Shown: positions 9,981-18,518 of the stretch, in pieces
How positions within the stretch are numbered: position 1 is the stretch's first letter
How the letters are laid out: each line of letters opens with the position of its first letter
Source of the DNA: Flavobacteriaceae bacterium PS02334
GTDB taxonomy: Bacteria; Bacteroidota; Bacteroidia; Flavobacteriales; Flavobacteriaceae
Direction of reading: 5' to 3'
Length of the DNA stretch: 64,000 nucleotides
NCBI GenBank assembly: GCA_029959295.1
Contig: JASCOH010000009.1
Location: forward strand, 106,255 to 170,254
Notes under the pieces: model-generated
Told to the model about the DNA's origin: nothing
Database searches by the model: none
Seen by the model: the letters and a program-made list of their open reading frames with translations, nothing else
Translations under genes and position numbers: made by a program

Positions 9981-11345
9981 CTATAAAATATTTTCAGACA
10001 AAAAATCTCTATACCATTTTCCTGATGTCTTGACAATCCGTTCCTGTGTCTCAAAATTTACATGAATCAGACCGAACCGCGGATGATAGCCCTCGGCCCA
10101 TTCAAAATTATCGGTCAGCGTCCATACGAAATAACCGTCTAATTTATACCCTTGTTTCTTTGCCAGCAATACATGCCGAAGATGGTCTCTTAAATACTGC
10201 ACCCGCTTTTCATCGTGGACTTCTCCCTCAAATACCGTGTCTGGGAATGAAGATCCGTTTTCTGTAATAATCAGCTGGCGAATGCCTTCATAACTATTAA
10301 ATCTTTTAATCATTTCATAAATAGATTCGGGATAAACCTCCCAGCCCATCTCTGTAGTAGGCATTTTTCTTTTCTTTGCTGAAACTAACGTCGCACCAAT
10401 ATATGGGGTAAGATAAGATGCCTTTACAACTTCACGGGTATAACATTGTATTCCGATAAAATCAAAGTCGAAAGAAAGATTTTCAGCATCTTCAGGATGC
10501 ATATATTTTTGCATTTTTTTAAGGACAGGCAAATCGTTTAGCGGATATCCCAAGCCCAATATAGGTTCAATAAATGTACGATTTAACAGCGTGTCTACCC
10601 TTTTGGCGGCGGCTTGATCCCGTTCAGACGATGTAGCGGATTGTATGTAAGTACACGAAAAAGTTGTTCCTATGGCAGCATTTGCAACTTCTTTTCGCAA
10701 AACTTTGGCAGCTGCAGTAGTTGCCAGCGTAACATGATGGATGGCCTTAAGATAATTGTTGATGCCCCGCTTTCCCGGTGCATGAATTCCTAAGAAATAA
10801 CCCGCACCTGTAAAAACGGATGGCTCATTGACGACCATCCATTTTTTGACGCGGTCTCCGAAATGGGTTGCGCAAATCTGAGCATAATTGGAAAGCCACA
10901 AAACAACATCCCGGTTAGTCCAGCCTCCCCTATCCTCAAGCGCTTGGGGTAGATCCCAATGGTAAAGTGTCACCCAAGGTTCTATGCCTTTGTCTAATAA
11001 TGAATTAATCAGATTGTTGTAGTAATCAATACCAGCTTGATTTACAGCACCTTCGCCGAATGGCAAAATTCGGCTCCAGCTTATAGAAAATCTAAAATTA
11101 GGAATATTTAAGTCTGATATTAGCTGGACATCGCTTTGATATCGGTTGTAAAAGTCACAAGCCATGCCGACACGCTGACCGCCTTTGATTCTATTTTTGC
11201 GATTGGTAAATACGTCCCATATTGAAAGCCCTTTGCCATCACTATCATGCGCTCCCTCGATTTGGAAAGCAGCAGTAGAAACACCCCATAGAAAGTCATC
11301 GTCAAATTGGCTTCTAAGCAAATCTGAATCTGGCAATTTATTCAT
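9981..11345 (-). CDS. GH1 beta-glucosidase
   Basis: A 454-residue family 1 glycoside hydrolase of the usual length, without a signal peptide and so probably cytoplasmic. The N-terminal signature DDFLWGVSTAAFQIEGA is present. The acid/base Glu is in VVNEPSVF near residue 167 and the nucleophile Glu is in IITENGSS near residue 360; EWAEGYHPRFGLIHV near the end forms the aglycone and glycone pocket. It would hydrolyse beta-glucosides or related beta-glycosides from oligosaccharides. It stands alone with no close partner. Confidence 0.93.
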   Translation of the reverse strand: MNKLPDSDLLRSQFDDDFLWGVSTAAFQIEGAHDSDGKGLSIWDVFTNRKNRIKGGQRVGMACDFYNRYQSDVQLISDLNIPNFRFSISWSRILPFGEGAVNQAGIDYYNNLINSLLDKGIEPWVTLYHWDLPQALEDRGGWTNRDVVLWLSNYAQICATHFGDRVKKWMVVNEPSVFTGAGYFLGIHAPGKRGINNYLKAIHHVTLATTAAAKVLRKEVANAAIGTTFSCTYIQSATSSERDQAAAKRVDTLLNRTFIEPILGLGYPLNDLPVLKKMQKYMHPEDAENLSFDFDFIGIQCYTREVVKASYLTPYIGATLVSAKKRKMPTTEMGWEVYPESIYEMIKRFNSYEGIRQLIITENGSSFPDTVFEGEVHDEKRVQYLRDHLRHVLLAKKQGYKLDGYFVWTLTDNFEWAEGYHPRFGLIHVNFETQERIVKTSGKWYRDFLSENIL

Positions 11346-11545
11346 TCAGGGCGCAAATTTTCATTAATGCAGGAAAGTAGAGTGCATGGCCTGAAGAAAG
11401 AGCCATTCCTTAAACGATAAAAATATCCTGATGATTGTCATGACTTTTGCTTTTTAACAAAGTACGCCCAAATCAATTATCCAGAGGTAAACAATTAGTT
11501 ACTAAATGGTTAATTAATACAAATAGAATCTGAATAGTAAAAATT

Positions 11546-11665
11546 ATGATTGAAAAATTAGAAATTATTAAGAAGGAGCTATGAATTGAGGCAGTTTTTA
11601 TTGCCTTGAAAACAGGTAAAAATACTTATTGGTATTCTTATAACGAGTTGGTAACTTTATCATAA
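11546..11665 (+). pseudogene. Small ORF split by one in-frame TGA
   Basis: The frame starts at ATG 11546 and ends at TAA 11663-11665, 39 sense positions in all, with one in-frame TGA at 11582-11584 (codon 13). The part before the stop is MIEKLEIIKKEL. The part after it continues as IEAVFIALKTGKNTYWYSYN and five more residues before LS. Amino-acid composition looks protein-like across the TGA, which is one base from a Trp codon. It could be a recently inactivated small protein or chance. An unrelated ORF of the same length follows 15 bases later. Confidence 0.35.
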
Positions 11666-11680
11666 TTAAAAAAATACGAT

Positions 11681-11800
11681 ATGAAAAAGCTTGATTATGA
11701 TAAGGAAATAAAAGAAATCGAAAAAAAATACAGATATAGGCTTACTGCCTTGTGGATTATTTTTGCATCGATAGTTGTTTGGCTTTCATTTATTATTTAG
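11681..11800 (+). CDS. 39-residue single-span membrane peptide
   Basis: ATG 11681 to TAG 11800 encodes 39 residues: a charged N-terminal half (KKLDYDKEIKEIEKKYRYR) and a hydrophobic C-terminal half (LWIIFASIVVWLSFII). This is a plausible tail-anchored or single-pass small protein. The sharp charged/hydrophobic split favours a real gene over a chance ORF, but I do not recognise a family. Confidence 0.4.
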   Translation: MKKLDYDKEIKEIEKKYRYRLTALWIIFASIVVWLSFII

Positions 11801-12086
11801 ACTGAGATCATGAGCAAAACATAGACTGTCTTTATCGTTTTTTGTTGTAATTTTTTTAAGTAATCGACATTCCCTCAAATTTTACCTATAGATTTAGGCA
11901 TTATTCGACAGGCATATATAGCGATTTTTTTGAAATTTTCTTTTTCTTTCCTTAATTTATACCATGCCTTAAAAAGGCGTGATGGTAATAGCTACTGCCA
12001 TGTAGCAATAAAATAATTAAAAAATGAAATTATAGAAAGTTTTTAAAGTCTACTGTTGTAAATTTCGCCAACTTAACAAAATTCCC

Positions 12087-13184
12087 ATGAAACAGCTATA
12101 CGCATTTCCTTTCTATGCAAAATTCGCATTGGTACTTTTTATTATTATCGGCTCGATCGCATTATTGTATTTCGGGCAGGGCGTGCTGGCACCACTTCTG
12201 TTGGCCTTGCTTTTTGCGATTCTTATCGAGCCTATCTCCAGATTCTTGCAGGTAAGATTCAAATTTCCTAATACTTTGGCGACCTCAATTGCAGTGATTT
12301 TATTCCTGTTGGTGTTCGTCGTTCTTTTCTATTCTATTTCCATGCAGCTGGTGGGAATGGCTGATGACTGGGGAAAGATAAAGTCAAACCTAAATACGCA
12401 CTACGCCAATCTGCAGAGCTATATCGAGTCCTCTTTCGGCATCAGCAAGAAACAGCAGGAAGAGGCTATTTCGCAGGCTACAAGCGATTCAGCTTCTACA
12501 GGAAAGCAGATGGCTGGTGCTACGCTTGCTTCCATTACAGATTCGTTGCTGAATCTTATATTGATTCCAATATACATGTTTCTGATATTGCTTTATAAAA
12601 AGCACTTTATTAAGTTCTTGCGCGATTTGGTAAGCGAAAAGAACCATGCTGTATTGCGTGACATATTGGCTACGGTCAAGATTTCGGTACGAAGCTACAT
12701 TGTAGGGCTGATGATTGAAATGATCATTGTTTCAGTACTTACAGCTGTCGGGCTGATGCTGATTGGAGTGAAATATGCGATCTTGCTTGGCATTATTACT
12801 GGCCTGCTGAACCTGATTCCTTACATTGGAATAGTGGTTGCCGGACTATTGACTGTGGTTGCTTCGCTTACTGGAAGCACTGATGCAACTTTAATTATTG
12901 GAATTCTTGTTGTAAATATCGTAGTTCAATTTATAGATAATAATATTCTGGTGCCTATGGTAGTCAGTTCAAAAGTCGAAATCAATGCGATTGCCTCCAT
13001 TGTCGGCATTATCATCGGCGGTCTTCTGGGCGGTATCACAGGAATGTTTCTCGCCATACCACTGATTGCCATCTTGAAAATTATCTTTGACAGAATTGAT
13101 TCTTTAAAACCCTGGGGCTATCTCCTCGGTGACGAGCTCCCTAAAAAAGTTATCTGGAGAAGAAAGTTTAGGACAGAAATTTAA
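12087..13184 (+). CDS. AI-2E family transporter
   Basis: A 365-residue polytopic inner-membrane protein with about eight hydrophobic segments. The family signs are the early GQGVLAPLLLALLFAILIEPIS segment, a soluble stretch of about 80 residues in the first half, and the PYIGIVVAGLLTVVASL and DNNILVPMVVSSKVEINAIASI motifs in the second. Members export small molecules (TqsA for autoinducer-2) or act as Na+/H+ antiporters; the true substrate here is open. A strong bidirectional terminator follows. Confidence 0.92.
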   Translation: MKQLYAFPFYAKFALVLFIIIGSIALLYFGQGVLAPLLLALLFAILIEPISRFLQVRFKFPNTLATSIAVILFLLVFVVLFYSISMQLVGMADDWGKIKSNLNTHYANLQSYIESSFGISKKQQEEAISQATSDSASTGKQMAGATLASITDSLLNLILIPIYMFLILLYKKHFIKFLRDLVSEKNHAVLRDILATVKISVRSYIVGLMIEMIIVSVLTAVGLMLIGVKYAILLGIITGLLNLIPYIGIVVAGLLTVVASLTGSTDATLIIGILVVNIVVQFIDNNILVPMVVSSKVEINAIASIVGIIIGGLLGGITGMFLAIPLIAILKIIFDRIDSLKPWGYLLGDELPKKVIWRRKFRTEI

Positions 13185-13230
13185 TACTTTTACTAGCTTC
13201 TCATTTCGTAAGTGATAATCGTTTAAACAA

Positions 13231-13259
13231 CAAATGCGTTCCTTATCGGAACGCATTTG
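13231..13259. terminator. Bidirectional terminator between convergent genes
   Basis: A perfect 12-bp inverted repeat (CAAATGCGTTCC / GGAACGCATTTG) with a 5-base loop lies between the 3' ends of the AI-2E gene and the ice-binding protein gene, so it can serve both strands. Confidence 0.85.
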
Positions 13260-13285
13260 CTATTTAAAGTAATAAGATTGTTTTT

Positions 13286-14884
13286 TTACTGTTTTGAAAT
13301 CAGCTTGCCAGAATATATCTTTCCGCTGTCACTAAGAAGTTTATAAAAGTATACTCCTGCAGGCAGGTCTGTACTGATATTGTTCTCTGTTCCTGACAAC
13401 TTTCTTTCAAACACCTTAGCTCCTAAAGTATTAAAAATAACCAGCTGGCTGCTGCTGTCTTGAAAACCGTTGTCAACTGCAACCGTAAAACTACCTCTGA
13501 ATGGGTTTGGATAAAACTTTGCCGCGACCACCAAGTTATCAGTCACTCCTAAATTTGTACATCCAGGAGTCATTTGCGCATTGATTCCAAAAGTGCTTAT
13601 TGCTCCGTTGGTACTTAGCACTCTTCCTTCTAAAGCTACGCCTGTGTTTAATATTATTGCTCCATTGTTTCCAATAAGCGTTCCTTTAAATTCAGCATAG
13701 TCATTCAAATTTGTTGCTCCGTCTATCTTCCAAAATATATTTTTTGCTTGTGCGCCATTAGCAAGTTCAACCTTAGCATAAGTACCTGTAGAAAGCGCGC
13801 CGTTGATTTTAAGTACAAATACAGCATCTGGATTTCCCTGTGCATTAAAAGTAACTTTTCCTGTCAAAACTGTTGCCTCATTAAGAAAATAAGTGTGTGG
13901 TGTAAGCACTAGGTCATTTCCAAAAGAAGCTGGAAAAAGCAACTGTATATCTGTAGGCAAAGTATTTAAATAAGTATAAACGTTGTTTAAGTCAGCCGCA
14001 CATTGTGCTGTTGAAACATCAGGATTTGCATGGATGGTTCCTGTCACGTTTACTGCTTGGAAGCCTGTAGTCAGTCCCACATTGGTACCTATATCTCCGG
14101 TAACAAAAGAAACTCCTGTATTTGCAACTCCTCCATTTCCAGAAAAGATAGTATAACAAGCCACCGTCAAAAGAGGTGCCGCCGCCGGACCAGTTAATAT
14201 TGCACTTCCACATCCTACAGGTTTTCTAGCTGTTACTCCAGCAACAGTCACTGCACCTGTAGTCGATAGTGCGCGACCTTCAAGAGCTACTCCCGTATTA
14301 AGAATGATGGCTGCATTATTTGCTACGATAGTTCCTTTGATAGAAGTATTTGTTGCCAAATTGACAAGCCCTTCAACTTTCCAGAATACATTGCAAGCCT
14401 GCGCTCCATTAGCAAGAAGCACTTTAGATCCTGCAGTAGAAGAAAAAGCGCCTTCAATCTGTATGATAAACACGGCGCTAGGATTACCCTGTGCGTCTAA
14501 TGTAAGTGTATTGTCAAGCGTAGCGCTTTGACCAATTGAATATGTGCCAGCATTCAATATCTGGCCGTTGCCTAATAGTGGTGCAGGAAAAAATCCTGGA
14601 ATTGCCGCATCTAAAAAGTTGTAGGCAATTGTCAAGTCAGCTGCAGCAATGGCAGTCGTTCCATCACCATCATGCATTACTCCGTCGACGTTTCCAAAAT
14701 TTGTACTTGATCCATTATTTGTTCCGACATGTCCCGTAAGGTGAGAAAGTCCTGTGTTGCTTACTGCGCCGTTTGTTGAAAAAAGCACGAAATTTGCTGT
14801 TGAACCTAATGGCGCTTGCGCCGAGGTTAAGAAGGGGATAAAAATAGAAGCAATAAGAATTGCCTTCTGTAGAGTTATATTCAT
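13286..14884 (-). CDS. Secreted tandem ice-binding protein (DUF3494 x2) with T9SS sorting domain
   Basis: A 532-residue protein with a signal peptide ending near TSAQA, two DUF3494 domains (about residues 25-225 and 235-440) and a type A T9SS C-terminal domain (YPNPFRGSF to the end). Each domain carries the family marks: an N-terminal LFSTNGAVSNTG or IFSGNGGVANTG turn, an HTYFLN- or AGTYSIGQ-type strand, and the NIFWKIDGATNL- and GAIILNTGVALEGRVLS-type repeats that form the flat ice-binding beta-solenoid. DUF3494 proteins bind ice and inhibit recrystallisation. Tandem domains usually raise affinity. It stands alone with its own promoter region. Confidence 0.88.
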   Translation of the reverse strand: MNITLQKAILIASIFIPFLTSAQAPLGSTANFVLFSTNGAVSNTGLSHLTGHVGTNNGSSTNFGNVDGVMHDGDGTTAIAAADLTIAYNFLDAAIPGFFPAPLLGNGQILNAGTYSIGQSATLDNTLTLDAQGNPSAVFIIQIEGAFSSTAGSKVLLANGAQACNVFWKVEGLVNLATNTSIKGTIVANNAAIILNTGVALEGRALSTTGAVTVAGVTARKPVGCGSAILTGPAAAPLLTVACYTIFSGNGGVANTGVSFVTGDIGTNVGLTTGFQAVNVTGTIHANPDVSTAQCAADLNNVYTYLNTLPTDIQLLFPASFGNDLVLTPHTYFLNEATVLTGKVTFNAQGNPDAVFVLKINGALSTGTYAKVELANGAQAKNIFWKIDGATNLNDYAEFKGTLIGNNGAIILNTGVALEGRVLSTNGAISTFGINAQMTPGCTNLGVTDNLVVAAKFYPNPFRGSFTVAVDNGFQDSSSQLVIFNTLGAKVFERKLSGTENNISTDLPAGVYFYKLLSDSGKIYSGKLISKQ

Positions 14885-15146
14885 AGTTTTTGAGATTTAG
14901 TGAGAATTTGGCATCACACTAATCAAAGGTCACTCTAAAATTTACATAAATATTAAAATTTAACTTTTCATGTAGTAAATAAATAAATTTTAACTTAATT
15001 TTTTTACTATTTATGTTAAAAATTATATTTATTTGAATTATAACAATTTATTTTAAGATATTGCATCTGCAAGGTATGTAGTTGCATCCAAAACTTTAGT
15101 TTTTTAAGATATAGTAAAATGGCTATGATTAAGCAATTAGAAATCT
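14885..15146. other. AT-rich intergenic region upstream of the ice-binding gene
   Basis: A very AT-rich stretch between the 5' end of the ice-binding gene and the 3' end of the GH13 gene. It should carry the ice-binding promoter. I see no ORF or strong hairpin. Confidence 0.4.
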
Positions 15147-16772
15147 CTAGTTCCTATAAATTATAAAACTATTTGATTTAAGATCTGTATTTCCTAACAA
15201 GATTTTACTCTTAGGCGAAAGATTGATTTTATATTTTTTTCCAAAGTTGATTATGACCGTAATCTTTTCTCCTTCAAAACTTCTTGTAAATATAATCTGC
15301 TCGTTTTTATAATCCAGCCGATCGTATTTTCCATATTGCAAAACCTTCTCCCGATTTCTCAAAGCGATTAATTCTTTGTAATTTTGAAGGATAGATTTTT
15401 TGGCTTTCAATAAATCTTCCACATTATTCTGCTTGTAATCTGGATTGATTTTTATCCAAGATTTTGCAGATGAAAATCCGGCAAAATCATTTTTATTCCA
15501 CTGCATCGGGCTTCTAGATTTGTCGCGATTGTGATTATTTCCTTCTATCAAAGCTTCGTCAGGCGTTTTTCCTTTTTCGATTGCTAATTTATAATGCGTT
15601 TTTCCTTGGATATCGGCCATTTCCTCAAAACTTTTGGCAATGATATTATGCATTCCGATTTCTTCTCCATAATAAATAAAAGGAACCCCTTTTGCCGTAA
15701 GTATCAGCGCCACCAAAGCGGAAGCTCTTTCATCATTTCCATCGGCTAATCTGTCAATCATTCTCGGCATATCGTGGCTTCCAAAGAATAATGTGGGATA
15801 ATTGCTCATGTTTTTTTCCATGCTTTGCAATTCATTGAAAATCTTTTCAGCAGAAAAAGACGGAATACTTCCGAAGTTGAAATTGAAAACCACATCGAGC
15901 AAATCTTCCGACTGGTATTGCTTTAGGACTTCGATTTTATCGCTGCCAATTTCTCCAACAATGAAACGATTTTCATATTCATTTACCGTAGATTTTATAA
16001 TTTTCATGGCATTTTTTACGCCACTCTGGTCAATATCGTACAGGTGAATTTGATTGCCGTCTTTTATAGGATTGTTTTGTGTAATTCCGTCGGTAGTTAA
16101 GAAATTGATGACATCGAGTCGAAAACCATCCACTCCAGCATCTAGCCAAAATCTCAATATTTTCTGAACTTCGGCGACAACTTTTGGATTTGACCAATTG
16201 AGATCGGCCATTCTTACATCAAATTTATGATAGTAATATTGGTCAGTCGAAGTATCTTTTTCCCAAGCAGAACCTCCAAAAAAAGATTCCCAATTATTCG
16301 GTTCGTCTTTCCAGATATAATAATCGCGAAACGGATTATCTTTTGATTTTTTGGCTTCCTGAAACCATTTGCAATCGGTGGAAGTATGATTCAAAACCAT
16401 ATCCATGATAACTTTTATTCCTTTGGAATGCGCTTCTTTTAGAAAATTATCAAAGTCCTTTTTAGTTCCATAAATCGGATCGATTTGATAATAATCAGCA
16501 ATGTCATAACCATTGTCAACCTTCGGCGAAGCCAAAAAAGGAGTTAGCCAAATGCCCTTCACTCCTATTTCTTGCAGGTAATTTAATTTGCTCGTAATTC
16601 CTTTGAAATCTCCAAATCCGTCGCCGTTGCTGTCAGCATAACTTGGCATATAAATTTGATAGAACACGCTTTCTTTCCACCATTTTTTCTCGTGAAGATT
16701 TTGTCCTTCCACAGAAAAAAAGCTAAAAACACATAGAAATGCTAATACTACAAATTTAGATTTGGAATACAA
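15147..16772 (-). CDS. Secreted GH13 alpha-glucosidase
   Basis: A 541-residue GH13 enzyme with a signal peptide (LCVFSFFSVEGQ), so periplasmic or surface. Family blocks in order: DFKGITSKLNYLQEIGVKGIWLTPF, DMVLNHTS (conserved region I), DGFRLDVINF (region II, nucleophile Asp), FIVGEIG (region III, acid/base Glu) and FFGSHDMPRM (region IV). The overall layout, with QWNKNDFAGFS late in the chain, resembles oligo-1,6-glucosidases and alpha-glucosidases of subfamilies acting on short alpha-glucans. It lies 5 bases after the preceding gene of the polysaccharide locus and is its last gene. Confidence 0.9.
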   Translation of the reverse strand: MYSKSKFVVLAFLCVFSFFSVEGQNLHEKKWWKESVFYQIYMPSYADSNGDGFGDFKGITSKLNYLQEIGVKGIWLTPFLASPKVDNGYDIADYYQIDPIYGTKKDFDNFLKEAHSKGIKVIMDMVLNHTSTDCKWFQEAKKSKDNPFRDYYIWKDEPNNWESFFGGSAWEKDTSTDQYYYHKFDVRMADLNWSNPKVVAEVQKILRFWLDAGVDGFRLDVINFLTTDGITQNNPIKDGNQIHLYDIDQSGVKNAMKIIKSTVNEYENRFIVGEIGSDKIEVLKQYQSEDLLDVVFNFNFGSIPSFSAEKIFNELQSMEKNMSNYPTLFFGSHDMPRMIDRLADGNDERASALVALILTAKGVPFIYYGEEIGMHNIIAKSFEEMADIQGKTHYKLAIEKGKTPDEALIEGNNHNRDKSRSPMQWNKNDFAGFSSAKSWIKINPDYKQNNVEDLLKAKKSILQNYKELIALRNREKVLQYGKYDRLDYKNEQIIFTRSFEGEKITVIINFGKKYKINLSPKSKILLGNTDLKSNSFIIYRN

Positions 16773-16777
16773 AATAC

Positions 16778-18499
16778 TTATTTTTTCTGTTGAAATTTAT
16801 AATCTACGACTACATCATTCACTAACATTTTAGAACCAGAATAGGTTATTTTTCCATTGGAAGGAATCATCACAATTACCGCAGAACTTTTAGCATCTAA
16901 TTTGATTTTTGCTGAAGAAGAAACATTTTTCGCTACGAATTTTCCAGAAACGGTATCATACAAATCAACTTTTTTTCCTTTTTCTGTAGTTATCGTAATC
17001 GTATTTTTTTCCTTAAACGGATTGTAATACAAATAAGAAGGATAAGCTTTGTCATGGAAAAAATCAGTTGCCAATAAATCCAATTGCAAGATTCCATCGA
17101 CATTTGTTTTCTTGATTATGCTTCCAAAAATCCCCACGTGCCCGCTTCCATAAACGCTTAATTGTGATTCTTGAGGATTCTTTCCCGGAACCCAAAGCGG
17201 TCCGTCGCCTTGCGCAACAGGAGCTTTAATATTTTGATGCTCAGGATAATTGGATTGTTTTATAATTCCTTCATAAGCAATTACGTCTTTGCTAACAGCC
17301 GTCAATTCAGGAATAATTTCATGATCGTCCGGCATGTATTTAGGATAGAAAAATTTCGAAGCGTTGGCAGCATTCAGCATCCATTTTCCGATTGCATTTG
17401 CATAAGATTGGTCATAGCGAACAATTGGAACCAAAGGCCAAGCAGCATCATAAGTGTTCATCAAAAAACCGTAACCGCCATGATCGACAGTACTTCCCAC
17501 GATTCCTGAAATATCAATTCCATTCCAATTTCCAACTAAAACGCCCCAGCCTTCACGGCAAATCGGAGTTCCATCGAACGTCCAGTCCAGCATTTTATTT
17601 ACATCGTAATTTTTATTTTTTTCGGCATTAATTCTCGCTCCAAGATAAGCTCCAAAAGGCATCAATAATTCATACGTAGGATTTTTTGACTGCGATTGCA
17701 AAGCCAAAAGTGCCGACTCTGCTCCTTTCAAATATTTTTCATCACCGAATTTTTTATAAGCCGAATATAGAACCCAGGCATGCCCCGCTGCGGCATCCGG
17801 CTGGGCACAAATATTGTTTTTCATCGGAAGCATTTTTCCGTAGTCAAAATAGGAATAATCGTAATTTCCTTTTAAGATTACATCAGCTTCATAAAATTTA
17901 TCTGCAATTTTTCTGGCAATTTCCTCAAAACCTGGCTCATTTGGATATTTGTCATAAATCGCATAAAACAAGACATTTGGATACACATCATACCACCAAT
18001 CACGGCCATAACCGCCACCTAACAAAGCCACTTCTGGCGCTGTATTATTCATCATAATATCCCAGCCTGTATCTTTATTGAAGTAGTTTTTTAGCATTCC
18101 GACATAATTTCGGTTTTGCGAATTGGTCTTATCAATTCCGACCAAAGTGGCGCCTAAAGTGGCTCCCATATTTGCCAAAGCCTCGTGAAACATTCCTTTA
18201 TTATTATCTGGACCTTGGCGAACATCTCCAATAGCAGTGTACATTCCCACAACATCTTGCGGATAATTTTTCTGTGTTTTGTCAATCCAAACCATCGGCC
18301 AGAATTTTCCTTTGGCATTGAAATCAAAAACAACTTTGTCAAAATCATGCGCCAATTTGTTGTAATCAATAATTTCAAAAGGTTTTGGCACATCGGCCAT
18401 CTGGTCAACGCGCGGAATCGGCTGTTGTTTGGTTTGTGCGCCAACGCTTAGATTTACGAATAAAAAACACGGTAAAATGGCTTTGATAAATAATTTCAT
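16778..18499 (-). CDS. Secreted protein of unknown family, probably an all-helical toroid glycosidase
   Basis: A 573-residue protein with a signal peptide (ILPCFLFVNLSVGAQ). The central part has repeated helical hairpins with aromatic and acidic motifs (GGGYGRDWWYDVYPNVLFYAIYDKYP near residue 165; AAAGHAWVLYSAYKKFGDEKYLKGAE near residue 245; REGWGVLVGNWNGIDISG near 320), suggesting an (alpha/alpha)6 toroid. The last 90 residues look like a beta-sandwich. I do not recognise the CAZy family. Its position between GH13 and an MFS transporter, with GH130 upstream, implies carbohydrate cleavage or isomerisation. Candidate catalytic acids are Asp and Glu of the motifs quoted, which is inference. Confidence 0.6.
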   Translation of the reverse strand: MKLFIKAILPCFLFVNLSVGAQTKQQPIPRVDQMADVPKPFEIIDYNKLAHDFDKVVFDFNAKGKFWPMVWIDKTQKNYPQDVVGMYTAIGDVRQGPDNNKGMFHEALANMGATLGATLVGIDKTNSQNRNYVGMLKNYFNKDTGWDIMMNNTAPEVALLGGGYGRDWWYDVYPNVLFYAIYDKYPNEPGFEEIARKIADKFYEADVILKGNYDYSYFDYGKMLPMKNNICAQPDAAAGHAWVLYSAYKKFGDEKYLKGAESALLALQSQSKNPTYELLMPFGAYLGARINAEKNKNYDVNKMLDWTFDGTPICREGWGVLVGNWNGIDISGIVGSTVDHGGYGFLMNTYDAAWPLVPIVRYDQSYANAIGKWMLNAANASKFFYPKYMPDDHEIIPELTAVSKDVIAYEGIIKQSNYPEHQNIKAPVAQGDGPLWVPGKNPQESQLSVYGSGHVGIFGSIIKKTNVDGILQLDLLATDFFHDKAYPSYLYYNPFKEKNTITITTEKGKKVDLYDTVSGKFVAKNVSSSAKIKLDAKSSAVIVMIPSNGKITYSGSKMLVNDVVVDYKFQQKK

Positions 18500-18518
18500 A
18501 TAAAAATATTTTTTTCTG

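Larger units (their letters stand above)
11346..12086. other. 740-base gap: two tiny ORFs and weak hairpins
   Basis: This gap before the AI-2E gene is AT-rich. It holds two 39-codon ORF candidates, listed separately. Further on are two short inverted repeats, GCCTT/AAGGC at 11966-11978 and GCTAC/GTAGC at 11991-12006, which could fold in the leader of the AI-2E transporter mRNA. I see no tRNA or other known RNA here. Confidence 0.5.
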
